DNA of 6,036 nucleotides from an uncultured bacterium (lineage in GTDB: Bacteria > Bacteroidota > Bacteroidia > Bacteroidales > Bacteroidaceae), in the NCBI GenBank assembly GCA_945788485.1, contig CALZMB010000139.1, positions 1-6,036 of the forward strand, written 5' to 3'. The notes under the pieces are model-generated. The model was not told where the DNA came from and searched no databases. It saw only the letters and a program-made list of their open reading frames with translations. The stretch's first letter is position 1; each line of letters begins with the position of its first letter. Made by a program: the position numbers and the translations under genes. This document shows positions 4,801 to 6,036 of the stretch, in pieces.

Positions 4801-6036
4801 ATCAGCAAGCTTATAAAAGCCTTGTTGTCAAAACTCGTCAGAGAAAAGGACGAGCAAGAAGCCACCTCCAAGAATGTCATTGTATGCTCAGGCAGCGTGA
4901 CAGACAGGCTGAAGCGGGAATGGGGTGTCAATGATGTATGGAATCATATTATCCTGCCACGATTCCAGCGAATGAACGAACTGACAGGCACTGAAAAATT
5001 CACCACTGTGAGTTCGTCAGGCCATCTCATTCCAGATATGCCTTTGGAACTCCAAAAGGGTTTCAACAAAAAGCGTATCGACCATCGCCATCATGCCATG
5101 GATGCCATTGTCATTGCTTGTACCACTCGTGACCATGTGAATCTTCTCAGCAATGAGGCTGCTTCTGCCAAGAGCAATTCCAATCGCTACCAACTGTCAC
5201 ACAAGCTGCGCAGATATGAAGATGTCAAGATAATGCGTGACGGAGAAATGAGAACCATATCCGTGGCCAAGGAATTCCTTATGCCATGGCCTGCATTCCC
5301 GTCAGATGTGGAGAATGCCCTGAACAATATCACTGTCAGCTTCAAACAGAATATCAGAGTCATAAACAAGACCAGCAATTATTCCCTGCGATATGATGGG
5401 AAGAAGAAAAGAATGGTCAAGCAGACTGCCGGTGACAATTGGGCTATCAGAAAACCGATGCATAAGGAGACAGTGTTCGGAGAAGTCAATCTCCGGCGCA
5501 TAAAGACATTCCCCTTAAAAGAGGCAATCAAAAAGCCTGAACGTATTGTTGATTCTGAGCTAAAGGAGAAGATTAAGGCTATGCTGGAACTTGGATACTC
5601 AGAAAAGCAGATGAAATCCTATTTTGATAGCAACAAGGAAGTCTGGAGCGACAAAGACCTGAAGAGAATTGAGATGTACTACTTTACAAAAGAGACATCC
5701 GACAGATTCTTTGCTACGCGCAAGAGCATTGACACCTCTTTTGATGAGAAAAAAATCAAAAGGGAAATCACTGATACAGCCATTCAGAAAATTATGCTTA
5801 ACCATCTTGCCAAATATAACGGCAATGCTGATTTGGCTTTTTCTCCTGACGGCATTGATGACATGAACCGCAATATCAAGTCACTGAATGACGGCAAAGA
5901 CCATCAGCCTATATATAAAGTAAGGTGGTACGAGAATGCTGACAAATTCGCGGTCGGACAAAAGGGCAACAAGAAAACCAAGTTCGTCGAGGCAGCCAAA
6001 GGAACCAATCTCTTCTTTGCCATTTATGAGAACGAC
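1900..6036 (+). CDS. cas9: CRISPR-associated endonuclease Cas9 (Bacteroides-type, probably II-C), C-terminus cut by the window edge
   Basis: Cas9 is the RNA-guided DNA endonuclease of type II CRISPR immunity; it cuts invading DNA with a RuvC and an HNH nuclease. The 1379 visible codons are uninterrupted. RuvC-I is at the N-terminus, GLDLGTNSIGWA, with Asp10. An Arg-rich bridge helix lies at about 62-90, with RTRYRGVRRLRER at 66-78. A recognition lobe follows, including FNQKRGYYQTRGEE (187-200), a motif I associate with Bacteroidota Cas9. RuvC-II is IHVEMGRE with Glu741. The HNH core is EIEHVIPQS with His871, and Asn894 in the VNK motif. RuvC-III is DHRHHAMDAIVIA with His1065 and Asp1068. The WED/PAM-interacting region follows and is truncated by the window end. 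All catalytic positions are intact, so the protein should be active. The size, well over 1379 residues, fits the long Bacteroides/Prevotella II-C group; the subtype is inferred because the neighbouring cas genes are not visible. The start at 1900 places RuvC-I at residues 7-18, and no upstream in-frame start lies after the predicted promoter. Confidence 0.97.
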   Translation, partial: MDEKHILGLDLGTNSIGWAIVKETKETDGVSCIEGIVDAGSRIIPMDAAMQSDFAKGNSISQTADRTRYRGVRRLRERCLLRRERLHRVLSILGFLPKHYADNLNRFGKFNDDEECKLPWTKDEEGHPVFLFRQSYDEMLQLFWQAHPELMKQGMKVPYDWTIYYLRKKALSEAISREELAWILLNFNQKRGYYQTRGEEQDEDKTKKEEYYALKVVDIVDTNEKRGKDTWYDVHLENGFVYHCKSKEKPDWIGKVKEFIVTTKLNEDGTPKIDSNGEVNRILKKPKEKDWSLIKIKTQGDIARSGNTVGTYIFDALIANPKQKIKGRLVRTIERDFYKEELKAILNSQKKFIPQLQDKNLYEECIKELYQQNIAYRNSISAHDFTYLFVDDILFYQRPLKSKKSLIDECPYESHSYIDKDGNKVEKHLKCIAKSNPYFQEFRLWQFVANMKIYEHQKDENGRILEDKDVTSMFLPDEESRASLFCYLNDRSCITQKDLLEKYFKIKKPRKKDAEMPYRWNYVEDRQYPCNETRGEILKRLSKTGIDAVFLDNKAEMSLWHILYSVSDRNELRKALEKYSQRYSIEGSFIDVMSKFPPFESDYGAYSEKAIKRLLPLMRMGSYWHQEDIDATTLARIEKVIDGEVDETIHERVREKAVALSDITDFRGLPLWLACYVVYDRHSEAKDTDRWEKAEDIDDYLRTFKQHSLRNPVVEQVVTETLRVVRDLWKTYGHIDEIHVEMGREMKNPADKRKKMTERATENENANLRVKALLTEFLNPEFDIENVRPYSPSQQELLRIYEETALNSVDELDDDIQEIIRKFAQSEASKRPSRSEILRYKLWLEQHYVSPYTGQTIPLSRLFTTDYEIEHVIPQSRYFDDSLSNKVICEAAVNKLKDNSLGYEFIKKHHGEKVDLGGGRTVQILETDSYCAMIEKTYKNNRPKMKKLLMEDIPSEFIERQLNDSRYISKLIKALLSKLVREKDEQEATSKNVIVCSGSVTDRLKREWGVNDVWNHIILPRFQRMNELTGTEKFTTVSSSGHLIPDMPLELQKGFNKKRIDHRHHAMDAIVIACTTRDHVNLLSNEAASAKSNSNRYQLSHKLRRYEDVKIMRDGEMRTISVAKEFLMPWPAFPSDVENALNNITVSFKQNIRVINKTSNYSLRYDGKKKRMVKQTAGDNWAIRKPMHKETVFGEVNLRRIKTFPLKEAIKKPERIVDSELKEKIKAMLELGYSEKQMKSYFDSNKEVWSDKDLKRIEMYYFTKETSDRFFATRKSIDTSFDEKKIKREITDTAIQKIMLNHLAKYNGNADLAFSPDGIDDMNRNIKSLNDGKDHQPIYKVRWYENADKFAVGQKGNKKTKFVEAAKGTNLFFAIYEND

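Overview
The window looks like a Bacteroidota chromosome, probably Bacteroidales of the Bacteroides/Prevotella kind. Three promoter-like boxes fit the TAnnTTTG -7 consensus of that phylum. The left gene is a TonB-dependent outer-membrane receptor, and the right gene is a large Cas9 of the type found in Bacteroides and Prevotella. No species is claimed.

Left part (1-1546, minus strand): the first 448 residues of a TonB-dependent receptor, cut by the window edge. Immediately upstream of its start codon lies an FMN riboswitch (RFN element), preceded by a short leader with TTGACAAG octamer repeats and a promoter at 1539-1546. The riboswitch makes the receptor a candidate for outer-membrane uptake of riboflavin or another flavin.

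Middle (1547-1899): an A+T-rich intergenic region. It holds a minus-strand RNA whose features are those of a tracrRNA: anti-repeat, nexus-like segment, and a G+C-rich terminator hairpin followed by a U-rich run. The tracrRNA promoter and the cas9 promoter stand back to back and are near-perfect mirror images of each other. About 125 bases (1577-1702) between the tracrRNA terminator and the receptor promoter hold nothing I can name.

Right part (1900-6036, plus strand): the first 1379 codons of cas9, uninterrupted and still open at the window edge. The RuvC and HNH catalytic residues are all visible. Cas9 and the divergent tracrRNA would work together with crRNAs from an array outside the window. 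cas1, cas2 and the array are not visible; in this family they are expected downstream of cas9. Sampled lines of the receptor gene are 57-68% G+C and sampled lines of cas9 are 37-48%, so the CRISPR locus may have been acquired next to a resident vitamin-uptake gene.
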